Shown in pieces: positions 26,401-36,300 of a DNA stretch of 64,000 nt. Source of the DNA: Echinococcus granulosus (Eukaryota; Platyhelminthes; Cestoda; Cyclophyllidea; Taeniidae); NCBI RefSeq assembly GCF_000524195.1, contig NW_020170385.1, positions 761,898 to 825,897 on the forward strand, in the 5' to 3' direction. Position 1 is the first letter of the stretch, and the number at the start of each line of letters is the position of its first letter. The translations under genes and the position numbers were made by a program. A model generated the notes under the pieces. It was not told where the DNA came from. It made no database searches and worked only from the letters and a program-made list of their open reading frames with translations.

Positions 26401-26696
26401 CGCGCTCCACCACGTCTCCTGCCGTGGTGGTGCCCCACTCCGTGATAGACGGAACTGCCTTTAATGATTCCTCTTGCGACTCCTACCCTGCCTCCCCCCA
26501 TGCAAATTCACCCAGGCAGAAGAACGAAGGCCTGATGAGGGTCGAAGTGACCTCTCCCCGACGTCCTCTTCGCTTCTCTATGCCAACCAAATACAGCCAG
26601 ACGCCAGCAGTTCTGCAAGTAGACTCGACGACTGAAAGAAAGACTGAAGAAGCATCAGACCACGGCAGGTTAAGTAAGCCTCACGATCACGAATGA
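13435..26696 (+). CDS. CNNM-type metal cation transport mediator (ancient conserved domain protein)
   Basis: Proposed exons: 13435-14403, 15660-16017, 17756-17899, 18492-18626, 20127-20214, 21301-21448, 22951-23125, 23814-23885 and 26143-26696, about 880 residues. CNNM proteins regulate or carry Mg2+ at the plasma membrane. In order: signal peptide, extracellular domain, DUF21 membrane domain (about 155-323, [42 protein letters not shown]), CBS pair (about 340-480, [26 protein letters not shown]), cyclic-nucleotide-binding-like domain ([17 protein letters not shown]), then PDYTVRA as in other CNNMs. The start ATG at 13435 is chosen because it opens directly into a signal peptide; the frame upstream of it has no ATG. 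Exon 6 to 7 is the weak point: the stronger donor at 21459 gives a phase that does not fit the next exon, so an extra exon may be missing. The last exon is a polar tail without recognised domains. Confidence 0.9.
15660..16017 (+). CDS. CNNM exon 2: linker and first CBS domain
   Basis: The acceptor ggtag ends at 15659 and the frame continues [18 protein letters not shown]. It carries [31 protein letters not shown] and [10 protein letters not shown], which parallel vertebrate CNNM very closely. Ends in phase 1 at donor gtattt. Confidence 0.93.
17756..17899 (+). CDS. CNNM exon 3: second CBS domain
   Basis: Starts after tttcag in phase 1 and reads [32 protein letters not shown] and AEIVDETD. The [11 protein letters not shown] signature is nearly invariant in CNNM proteins. 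Ends in phase 1 at donor gtaaga. Confidence 0.93.
18492..18626 (+). CDS. CNNM exon 4: linker after the CBS pair
   Basis: Reads TDNTRKQPR (TDNRTKKK in vertebrates) through [16 protein letters not shown]. Acceptor ctcag, donor gtgagt, phases 1 in and 1 out. Confidence 0.88.
20127..20214 (+). CDS. CNNM exon 5
   Basis: Follows cttcttcag and reads [15 protein letters not shown] and VVINQVFK, matching the start of the cyclic-nucleotide-binding-like domain. Phase 1 in, phase 2 out, donor gtaagt. Confidence 0.85.
21301..21458 (+). CDS. CNNM exon 6: cyclic-nucleotide-binding-like domain
   Basis: Follows cgtctcgtag in phase 2. It contains [19 protein letters not shown] and [11 protein letters not shown]. 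The strong donor gtgagt at 21459 gives phase 1, which would create a stop codon with the best acceptor of the next exon. A weaker donor at 21449 (gtattc) gives phase 0 and a clean join to 22951. Confidence 0.85.
22951..23125 (+). CDS. CNNM exon 7: end of the conserved region
   Basis: Reads [19 protein letters not shown], then [18 protein letters not shown], matching the PDYSVRA block of other CNNM proteins. The 3' donor gtgagc is clear (phase 1). The 5' boundary is not: the frame is open back to 22870, and acceptor-like AGs end at 22887, 22948 and 22950. Confidence 0.75.
23814..23885 (+). CDS. CNNM exon 8 (tail)
   Basis: Follows ttttaacag in phase 1 and encodes an acidic stretch ending EPTNE. 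The frame also reaches a stop at 23915-23917 if unspliced, so a short isoform ending [10 protein letters not shown] is possible. The donor used for the long form is gtgtgg, which is weak. Confidence 0.6.
26143..26696 (+). CDS. CNNM last exon: cytoplasmic tail
   Basis: Follows ccccacatacag in phase 1, and the 554 nt end exactly at a TGA. It encodes about 184 polar residues rich in S, T, R and P ([12 protein letters not shown] onward, including [20 protein letters not shown]). It is far more GC-rich than the introns. No domain recognised. Membership in CNNM rests on matching phase and strand, not on homology. Confidence 0.6.
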
Positions 26697-29613
26697 ATGA
26701 CATCGTTCAGGAGACGCCAATGCAGCGGCTGGAAGATTGATTTTATGATTCATAAGACTGGGAGCACATTTATGCTTCAAAAGTACCTCTTCACATATAT
26801 GGGTTTGACATTTTCATTCCCACTCGATTTCTACTTCATTGTTGGTTTCGATTTTACAACGATGATCGTAAAATAATCACTCTTCGGCTTTTGTAAGGTA
26901 CAATCAAGGTGAAAATATCTGGTACCACTTGAAAACTACTGGGTTTTTAGTAATTGGTAAATTACCGGATGACCATTTACAAAAATCTAGCAAACTTCAT
27001 TGCATTTTATAATTGGGTCTAGGGCAATATGCAGGTTCACAATTATGGATCGTTCAGAGCTAAAATTGTTGAATAGGCTAACCGGGAGTCCCGTCTATGG
27101 TGTAAACGATTAGTTTTGAGATCTGTTTGCATCATTGCAGAAGCGTTAATTAAGGAAAACTCCGAGGTTCGTGGGTTCGCCCGCAAATCTGTGAAGTGGT
27201 AGTCGTTTGTGGCCCGCGTTGTTATTTTGGGTAACAACAAAATGCACAGTGCGAAGTGTGCACGCTAGGGCCGGTGACAGGGTTAAGTAATTTTAATAAC
27301 CATTACCATTTGTAGGGATGTTTTCGAATTTTAGGAGAGACCGGGTTAATCCCGGTATGAATTGTTGAATACCTTGATGGTATAGCAGCTTTACCACCAT
27401 TGTATGTACTAGCAATATGAATTGCTTTTGCCTTATAAAGGAATCGGCAAAAGTGTTTCGTATTTTAATTCCGCTGAAAGTAAAAACAGAAAGCGTTTAA
27501 TGATGGTAACAAAGCTGTTATACGTTCATTTACGTTTCATATAACTTCTTTCAATTCGGCAGATACATAAGCCCGATTAGCAATAATTTATTCATTGATT
27601 TAAGCCTATCTTTGGTTAAGGCTGTTAACAGACAAATTAACTTTTCATTGGTTTGGTAAACTTATTATTTAGCATCATTTATGCATGAGGCTTCTATTCT
27701 ACTGCTCATTAAAGCAGAAAATTTATTCAAAAAGTTTTGTGTGTACAGCGAATTACCAAAATGGATGCATTTTTGTTGAAGTCGTGGCTTTAAGCTTTTT
27801 GTAGCCGGTTTACCTTCCCACTTCCATCGACCTCAACGCAGCGTGTACAGCCCCAATTTGTGTCTTAATCCAGCTTCAAAATAAGCTTATCTCTAAAAGT
27901 TTTATATTTAGGGCTTGTAGGCGGCGCCCTGTACGACTATTCCTGCTTTACAAAAGTCCAAACTATTTGACTATGAGGGTTTGGCACGTACTCAGCAACA
28001 GCTCACTTCCGATAACGGTTCCTCTCACACCTTACAATTGGCAAACAAAGAGTTGTGATACCCTTTCCCATGGAGCCAGGCAATCTTACGTATAGTGCTC
28101 TCAGGTGGTAACTGTTAGCCGCTGAATATCGAATCTATGACTTCAGCGGGGGCTTGGACCTAGTAAAAGAGTGCTATGCTCTAATACTCTGTAATTCCTC
28201 CCTTTTTAGGATACTACTTAGTAGCCTTTGCTTTTGCTGAGGGCTTTTTTACGAAAGCAGAAATTAGTGTGCAATTTTTTTTCGAAATAGAAACTCGCAA
28301 TGATATCCTTAGCCAATGCCATAGAGCTGTAATGCTTTGATGGTTCATCAAACGCCGCCTTTGATTACGTGGGCGCTTAATTCCCCGTTGATTGCATTTC
28401 TGCTGGGCAGCCCGGCTACCAGGTCATGTTAGTAGCCACTCAGCCCTTTAGTACATCGGTACTAATTTTTATGCCATACTACTGTGACTTCTTACAACTT
28501 GAGGGAAGACTCAGGACATTGCATGTCAACATAACCTCCAGCAATAAACCTGTTTAATTAATAGTTCAGGAGACTTCTTGTGATATATTCATCTTACAAA
28601 CTCACCACAACGAAAAATAAATAAGCACATGTGTTTCTAATATCGAAAAGCCTCAAAGCCAAAGCAGATATATTTTAGGGTAAAATGGTACCGATAGACA
28701 TAGTCTGGTGAGTTTATCTATGCCGCCTATTCTCTGAAATAGGAATGGGAGTTGAATGTTCGTCGTTCAGTGAAGTCAATGAAAACTGACAACATTTATA
28801 TTACTTCGACCAACAAAATTTGTGCAACGAGGTTGAATAAATCTACAGCCATATGACTTGTATACTATATTTGAAGCTTGGCAAATAAATTTTGAGGCTC
28901 ACTGAACCGTTTATTCAACTTACTTAGGCGAAAAATTTCACCTAGATGCTCAGCTGTTTTGGGGATAGACAAACCAATGGGTCGAATGCACCGCAATTTT
29001 TAAATAGGGGACCGATTTGATGCACCAAGCAGGTTCCTGAGTAACCCCTGTACCCTTCTCCTGTTCTACGTGCTTTTCGAGTCCTTATGGTGCGCATATC
29101 TAACAGACATTGGACATAATTGTAATGCATATTTATTCAAATTTACCTTTTGGGTGAAAAATGGTCAGCCTATACCAACCTCGTGACTGAGCGGATAGCA
29201 TTGACACCCGAATGGTATTTTGAGATCTGTTGGAACTTACCAAATGGGGATCTTTGCAGGTGTTCTGAATGTAAGCATTAATTGTGAAATCCTCACTTAA
29301 AACCCCTCAAGGATGAGTCAATGTCAATTAAAGATCACGTCTACGAAAACGTAAACATTGGCTGACACTACTCTACGAATGACCAGCCTAGTGTTTTTTT
29401 ATTTTACAAAACGATGTAACGGGTGGGCACAAAGTGTGCGATGGCGTCAGCACCCAAACCGCCCACCACGGCCGCCCGCTTGAAGATTGCACGCTCTCAA
29501 CTCGTTTTTAAATAAGATTTCACTTCACCACCGGTGATCCTACACCATTGCATTTTAAGTCCATGAGAGTCACTCCCCTATGTTGTGAAGTTATTCGTAT
29601 TTGATAATTTTAA
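26697..29613. other. Spacer downstream of CNNM, nothing recognised
   Basis: AT-rich sequence between convergent CNNM and TRAPPC1. No open frame with recognisable content and no clear polyadenylation signal close to the CNNM stop. An imperfect palindrome (accgggttaatcccggta) lies near 27343. Confidence 0.6.
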
Positions 29614-29856
29614 CAGCCCAGATTTACATATTGCACTCGTGTCACTTTACCAAGACTGTGGAATGACCTTCCGGATGGTCATACAAACATATCCACGAGG
29701 AGACCCGATAATAGCCAGATCTACAGTAACACCCCAAGTCAACCCACTAGATTAACGGCATGCCGTTTCGTGCTAGGACGACACCGCCTCCAAATACAAG
29801 CTCCCTATGCTGAGACCCAGAACTACCCCACATTCTTCCTCAACGGCATCGAATAA
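29614..29856 (+). mobile_element. Decayed 3' end of a non-LTR retrotransposon (LINE-like ORF2 C-terminus)
   Basis: An 80-codon frame without ATG, closed by TAA at 29854-29856, reads PRFTYCTRVTLPRLWNDLP early on. The pattern aromatic, R, five or so residues, LWN, LP is typical of the C-terminal end of jockey/CR1/RTE-type reverse-transcriptase ORFs. AT-rich sequence including aataaatataaa follows the stop. No upstream reverse-transcriptase motifs are visible, so this is a 5'-truncated relic at best. Confidence 0.4.
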
Positions 29857-30486
29857 ATATAAACTAGAGTACCAAAGCCAAAAAACACGACGATCGTGCA
29901 TTCATGCACTTATCAGGACTGCGCACTACAAACTACTGAAAAAAGCATTGAGACCGGAAGTACTACCGCAGTGTGTTTAATAGAAGGCGCTCCTATGGGA
30001 ATCTTGGGGAAGGCTGTAGAGGAACAGGACACCGTGGGACATCCTAAGAACACCACTGCATGTTGCCTCCACGAGATAATGCTCTCCCTGAAATCCTAAT
30101 TTATCAGTTACAAACCAAAATGACTCTTCCATTCAATCTTCTGGCCCATTATTTTCACGGAGCCAATAAAATTTCACGCTGATTTTGCATAACCGACTTG
30201 AGTTCAAAACTGCTCTGTTCAAAACCTGATCATAGGAGCATATTGAACAAAAAATCCGGATCCAACGCGCAAATGCAGAGCCAAAACCGCAAAATACAAA
30301 CGAAAGACTAGGCAATCAAAGTAACTGTACCCGCACGTAACTGCCTTAAAAGCTTGTTTCAAATCAGAAACAAACCCCGTCCAAGACGTAAAATCACGAA
30401 ATAAGCTGCCCACAAATAATACTACTTTTACAAATAGAGACAAAGGGCCTCAAAGCTACATTAGAACATAGAGACAAAGTATGTGA

Positions 30487-30897
30487 TTAGGAGAGATTGT
30501 GAGCCCACTCTTCAAGTTTTTGGAAAAATAAAGTACTTGCAACGGCAACAGATGGATCATACCCAGGAGACTTTACAACATATTCAACATACATCCTGTA
30601 AACATTCTCCAGGTCTTGCAAAACAGGAGAAGATGCAGCATCAGAAGTAAGAACGATCTTTAATCCAGTGGGACCTTCAAAGTAATGAAGGCGATACTTA
30701 TTCGTCTTGTAGGACAACGAATGTATGCCATTTTCCAACGGTGATAGTTTCGAACAGACAGCTTTGAGACCAATAAGCATTCCTTGAATCAACTTTGCTT
30801 CATTTTCCTTTGTGTTTGTCATTTTTAATTGCGCCCATTCCTTGTAGAGCACTTTATTCCCATATACGTCGAAAATGTACATATTAAGAAGCTTCAT
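30487..30897 (-). CDS. TRAPPC1: Trafficking protein particle complex subunit 1 (TRAPPC1/Bet5)
   Basis: A single uninterrupted frame of 136 codons plus stop. TRAPPC1 is a longin-fold core subunit of the TRAPP tethering complexes that activate Rab1/Ypt1 in ER-to-Golgi transport. The protein starts MKLLNMYIFDVYGN and carries YKEW, KLIQGMLIGLKAVCSKLSP, YRLHYFEGPTGLKIVLTSD and YVEYVVKSPGY. Each parallels vertebrate TRAPPC1 (NLYIFDRNG, YSEW, KLMYGMLFSIRSFVSKMSP, YKLHYYETPTGIKVVMNTD, YVELVVKNP). Length is close to the usual 145 or so, so it looks complete. It is intronless, unlike its neighbours, and is divergent from the ABC transporter 966 bp away. Confidence 0.93.
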   Translation of the reverse strand: MKLLNMYIFDVYGNKVLYKEWAQLKMTNTKENEAKLIQGMLIGLKAVCSKLSPLENGIHSLSYKTNKYRLHYFEGPTGLKIVLTSDAASSPVLQDLENVYRMYVEYVVKSPGYDPSVAVASTLFFQKLEEWAHNLS

Positions 30898-31068
30898 AAT
30901 CGAGTTCGGTGTATAACAGCGAAACCACTAGTTATTTCTGAATAAGGATTTTCCTATCCAACTCAAGGTGTAGAACATAAGAAAAGCAATTACAGTAGTC
31001 GGAACGAGGAGTATGTAATAAACGTCCATTCACCGAATGACTACGAACGCCCCGTTCGCTTAGTCGCG

Positions 31069-31075
31069 TATAAAG
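31069..31075 (+). promoter_or_regulatory. TATA-like box
   Basis: TATAAAG in the divergent interval, about 790 bp before the ABCC10 ATG and about 170 bp upstream of the TRAPPC1 ATG. It could serve ABCC10 only if a 5' untranslated intron or trans-spliced outron follows. Confidence 0.2.
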
Positions 31076-31858
31076 TATATGGCCTAAAACAAAGCTGTTT
31101 GAGGTAAAAATTAAAGATTAACCTGCGGAATCTGCAAGCTTTTATTATCTCCCACAAAATTACTAACAAAATAAGCAATAAATAAAACTGAAACTAACTA
31201 GTAGATTACTGTTCCCTATAAGGTAGGCCTGCATGACTTTTGTAAGGCAGATTAATAATGACTATGAATAGGTATCTAAAATTGTAAATATTATGGTTAT
31301 TATTGATTTTGAGCAAATAATCTATTGTTTGTTGTAATGCGCTGGAGGGATTACGGCTGGCTTCAGCTAAATTCCCCTATTCTCCCTAGTGCTCACAAAA
31401 CAAACTTTCAAAAATCTTAAAGCAGACGGCTACCTATAAGTTGTTTTCAGGAAAATTTATACCACCCTCTGTTCTGTCTGATTTTTTGAAATAAATAAAC
31501 TTGCAACAACGCGCAAACATTTGCTTGCTAATGCCAGTCGTTGTTACGACAACTCGTTTCCCCAAAAAGCACTTGGAATTTAGCAAGTGGCCAACAAATA
31601 GTCGTTAGGGCAGAGAACATATTGTTATTAATTCGGTAACGATTTGTCCCTGTGTTTGCTACACCATCATATTCCTCAGTTATTAATTTACCCCCTTATT
31701 AACGGGTTATTATTATTGCTTAAAAACTTCAAAATTAAAGTCCGAAGCTCATCATCCGTTGCAGTTCGTTTGTTTATACCATCTAGTAGCGTGTTATAGT
31801 GGAGGGTCAGGTCCAGAATTTCTTTTAGGGTTCTCTTTTTCGTTGCGTTCTTTTGTGT

Positions 31859-31860
31859 AG
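31859..31860 (+). promoter_or_regulatory. Splice acceptor 3 nt before the ABCC10 start codon (candidate spliced-leader site)
   Basis: A long pyrimidine-rich tract (ttctctttttcgttgcgttcttttgtgtag in two parts) ends in AG at 31860, leaving only GTA before the ATG at 31864. Coding cannot begin earlier in this frame by homology, so the acceptor serves a 5' untranslated exon or a trans-spliced leader. Flatworms use spliced-leader trans-splicing for a subset of genes. Confidence 0.5.
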
Positions 31861-31863
31861 GTA

Positions 31864-33324
31864 ATGTTGAGTAGGAAGCTTTCTCTGGAAGAATTTTGCG
31901 GTGATCTCTCGGTTACTTTTTGGGAGGGTCAAAGTGTAGGCCTTTGCCTGAGCGAACTAGCTTTACATATACCAATCTCATTTGTTCTTTCGATTGCCTC
32001 CTTAGTATACGTTATGAAAATATTCCCGAATCTTGCATTTGGATGGCCTTTTACGAGATGGATTGTGTTTCGCATCATTTTGGACTTGTTTGTGTTGATT
32101 AAGTCGGCTGCCTTTCTCGTAATATCTGTTTTGTCCCTTTACACGCCTGCTTCCTACTTCTCATATGTTTGTGTGGCCAATAATGCCACAACCCTTCTTT
32201 GCATGTTTTGTGTGACTATGCTTGATATGGTCCATAGCAAAGGCAATTACATACATTCACGCGGGCCTATATGCATCTTACTTGTTGAGGTGCTTTATTT
32301 TTATGTGGCATCTTTACAAATGTGGTCCGTTTTGAGTCATGGAACTTTTGGTGAAGATAGGAATTTCATGGTAAGTCTTGTTCTTGATTGTTTTTTTCTT
32401 GGCATTCGTCTTCTTACCAAGACCCCCATAATACATCCCATTGAAAATGAACGAATGAGAAGAGCTCGTTCTATCCGTCAATTGGGTTTTGGTACAATTG
32501 GCCAAGCACCAGACCGGCCAAACCTTACAGAATTTACTTTGACTCGGACAGAAACATCTGCCAGTTTTGTGGGTAAACTGCTTTTTACTTGGATTAATGA
32601 GACCATTGTCCGAGGTTACTATGGGGAACTTTTTTCCCTCAGATTTCTTCCACTTCTCCCCAAATCTTTAAGTGCCAAAACTTTGGAGGAAGTTTCCAAT
32701 GTTGAACTAACAGTCTGTAAAATTAAAACGAAATTCGATGCAGCGATTCCTCTTATCAGTCGGCTTTTTGTTCATTTCGGCACGGAGTTTTTGATGCTTG
32801 GATTGATCAAATTTGCATTTAGTATGACTAGTTTATTAAGTCCAGTTTTTCTTAATAAATTCATTGGCGAGCTCGTACATGTTTCCACTGACTGGAAACC
32901 GGCATTGCTTTGGGGAGTCGCACTGATTCTTTCCCATCTGATGAATGTCTTTCTCGGAACTGCATATACGTATTGGACTCCACGTTTTGGGTTGAAAATA
33001 AAAGTGTATGTTACAACCCTTGTCTATCGGCAATTGATGAGACGTAGGTCGTCTACTTTGTCCAAATTCAGTACTGGCAACCTAGTTAATCTTCTCACAT
33101 CTGATACTGAAAGAGTTGTAAACTTAACACCAAGTTTCAATGAGCTATGGGCTATGCCAGTTCAAGTAATTGTGGCAGTTTGGTTGCTCTATTGTCAAGT
33201 CGGTGTCTCCTGCTTTGTTGGTGTTGCTATCTTCATCCTCCTTCTTCCATTAAATCGAGTAATTACTAGTCTAATTGGGAGATTTTCCTCTGATTTTATG
33301 CATCACAAGGACTTACGAGTTAAG
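31864..33324 (+). CDS. ABCC10: ABCC10 exon 1: TMD0, linker and most of TMD1
   Basis: 487 codons, phase 0 out, donor gtatgt. It contains the N-terminal five-helix bundle and the elbow before TMD1, where [15 protein letters not shown] corresponds to human YAWLAPLLARGACGEL. The TMD1 helices include [18 protein letters not shown], matching LGTDSERLLNFAGSFHEAW of human ABCC10. Confidence 0.94.
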
Positions 33325-36300
33325 GTATGTGTAATTATGGCCCCTGTTTTATTTATTTTTGCCGATGATCTTCGTCAAGTCTTTCCGTTAGTTGGTGTCG
33401 GAGATGCTTCACGCCATGACTACCGTCAAGTTGGCTTGCTGGGAACATCTAATGCGCCGAAAAATTCTCAATGTTCGGCATTGTGAATTGAATGCGTTGA
33501 GGGGACAGAAATTGCTGGATGCGGTTTGTGTCTTCCTTTGGGCAGCTTGCCCGGCTTTGCTAGCTGGATCAACCTTTGCAACTTTTGTCGCACTAGGCAA
33601 CGCTCTCTCAGCAGCAAAGGTTGGACTTCTTTGATTACGTTAAAGTATTAGATTTTCACGAGTCTTGCGCTTTTCAATATCTTCATAGTTCCAATGAATG
33701 CTTTTCCATGGGTCCTCAATGGTGTTGTCGAAGCCTGGATATCTGCCGGTAGAATATGTCGGCTTTTTGAGACTGACGATTTGACTGTGTGTTCGATTAA
33801 TCCGGCATTTAACGCCGACGATAATCCAAGAGAACAATCTCAGATACAGGGAAATTCTGAACTCGTACTAAAATCTCCTCTATTTTATTGGGAATCTGTT
33901 GATAACCCGGCGCTTACTGACTTAAATGTAACAATATCGATGGTAAGTTGAGCCAATATCTTTCTACCTAAAATAAACACTTTTAGGGTCAACTTATTGG
34001 TGTCATCGGACCCATAGCGTCAGGAAAGTCGTCTTTCCTCCTTGCTCTCATGGGTGAACTGCAAACACCTGTACCTCAGTTCATGTCGGCCCAACTTCGT
34101 TTTGCCTATGTCGGATTCACCCCTTGGCTTCAAAAGGGTAGTATTCTGGCGAATATATTATTCGGGGAACCGCTTGAGTCCAAGTGGTTAGCTGCTGTTG
34201 TTGATGCTTGTGGATTGTCGGAGGATCTGGCTGAAATGCCCGAAGGTATGGACACCGAGGTTGGCGAGGCTGGCAGTCGGCTCTCTGGAGGTCAGAAGGC
34301 TCGAGTGGCTCTAGCCAGGGCTGTCTACCAGCGCGCCGACGTTTACCTCTTTGATGATCCTTTGGCTTCCCTGGACACTCACGTGGCTCACAGCATCATA
34401 CAGAAATGCATCGGTCAACGCGGAATTCTAGCAGGCAAGACGCGAATCTTTGCAACGCATAGATCTGAGTGGCTATTCAACGAGGTGGTTTTGTTTAAAA
34501 TTTTCTAAACACTAGTTTTTTAGGAGGATATGAGTCTTGGTGGCCCTGCTGACCGAGTCATTACATTGTCCGAAGGTCGAATTGTGCAGCAATGGACTTC
34601 ACAAAATCGAGCTGTTCAATCAATTAGCAATGAACCGGCTTATTTTATTTCAAATGGGGAAGTCAGTTCTACTCCCGACTCCAGTTTTGAGGGCATACTT
34701 GAAGATAGAAACGAGCAGACACCTTTATTGCCTTTCTCACCTGAAGAAGATAACGACCGAGCATTTGATTCAGCTGAAGACGAGGTATCAACAGATTGGG
34801 AAAAGTTCGCTTTCGGCTCAATTGCGTCTCGAGTCTATCGATCATATGTCCGTGCATTGGGTTTCTGTCTTGCCTCATGGGTGCTGATTTCTCTCACTTT
34901 GATGCAAGGTACGAAGCTTTGCTCAATGAGCTTTCACTGTTTTTGTCCCTCTAATAAGAATGAAAACTTGATGGATTGGGTGTCGTTTTCTTTTTTACAG
35001 CCAGTCGAAATGGTCAGGACTATTGGTTGTCTTACTGGATGCAGGAAGGCGAGATGAATATCACCTCTCCATCAGTGTACTACATTGGCACTCACTCTTT
35101 TCTTTTCGATCAGTCTTATGATCACCCGTTTGCAAATGTACCAGCTGCGAACTCAAATAAGTTCTACTTCTCTGTTTACGGCGGCATAATTGGAGCCAAC
35201 CTTATCTTTACAATGCTTCGAGCAGTTCTCTTCGCCCTTGCTGGTCTTCAAGCTGCAGCCACTATCCATCAACATATGCTGGATGCTGTTCTTCAGGTTT
35301 GCACAGGCACTCTTTAAATAGTTTTCTACCGATCGAAGCTTTTTCAGACTACCTCAAGAACTTACGTATTCGAGCCCACTATTACAGGGAATGAAATAAT
35401 ATTGGCGCATTTAAATAAATGGGTATAATATTAGTGATGCTAGTTGTAGACACGCAAACACTTGGGAAAGTGAAGCGAATTTAGCCACATTTAAGACAAA
35501 ACTTTGTCCTAAACCATTTCGGCAAATATAACGAGTTGTGATTTTGATAAACGCAAACATTAACGATACTTGAATCAGCTTTGCCCAGTGCATTTTGCAG
35601 TGGCATTAAATGTGTCCTCACTCTTAATTCGTGTTGGGTTTTGCATCAGCACATTGAACAGACTGTAATGCATGTCATTGTTAGGTCACATTACCGTGTC
35701 AACATTTCTTGTTTGAAGCCTCCTCAAATAAATGATTGCCTTGTTTAAACGGCAGCAGCATGCTGGCTTATAAATTCCGGCGTAAATTTGGCCTAAATGC
35801 GCCGATTATACAATAAGTCATGCCAAGAAGATTATCAACATACAGTTTTGTGATCCGATTATTTGTGCGCTTTGCACAAATATCTTCGCGAATAAGATTC
35901 AAGTTTGATTATCGTGGTATAGTAAAGTTTCCTTCAACAAATAACAATCTTCTTCAATGATAAATTACAACACTTGCCCATAGTTCCTATAGCCTTTACA
36001 CAAATATTGTCATTTTAGGGCGAAATGCATTTCTTCGAAGTCACTCCGCTGGGCCGTATTCTCAACAGATTCTCCTCAGATGTGGGCACTATTGATGACA
36101 GTTTACCCTTCCTTCTAAATATCTTTTTGGCCATATTGTTTTCCCTCCTGGGTTCTCTTGTCGTCACCTGCTTTGCTATGCCGGGCATTCTCGTCATTTG
36201 TTTGCCTCTTCTCTTTGTCTACTGGTCTGTGCAACGTGTCTACAGGACCGCTGCACGGGATCTCAAACGACTCTCCAGGTTATTCACTTTCTTCATTTGG

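Larger units (their letters stand above)
30898..31863. promoter_or_regulatory. Divergent promoter interval between TRAPPC1 and ABCC10
   Basis: 966 bp separate the two start codons, so both promoters must lie here or in untranslated exons. A TATAAAG occurs at 31069-31075 on the plus strand. I see no other clear element. Confidence 0.45.
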
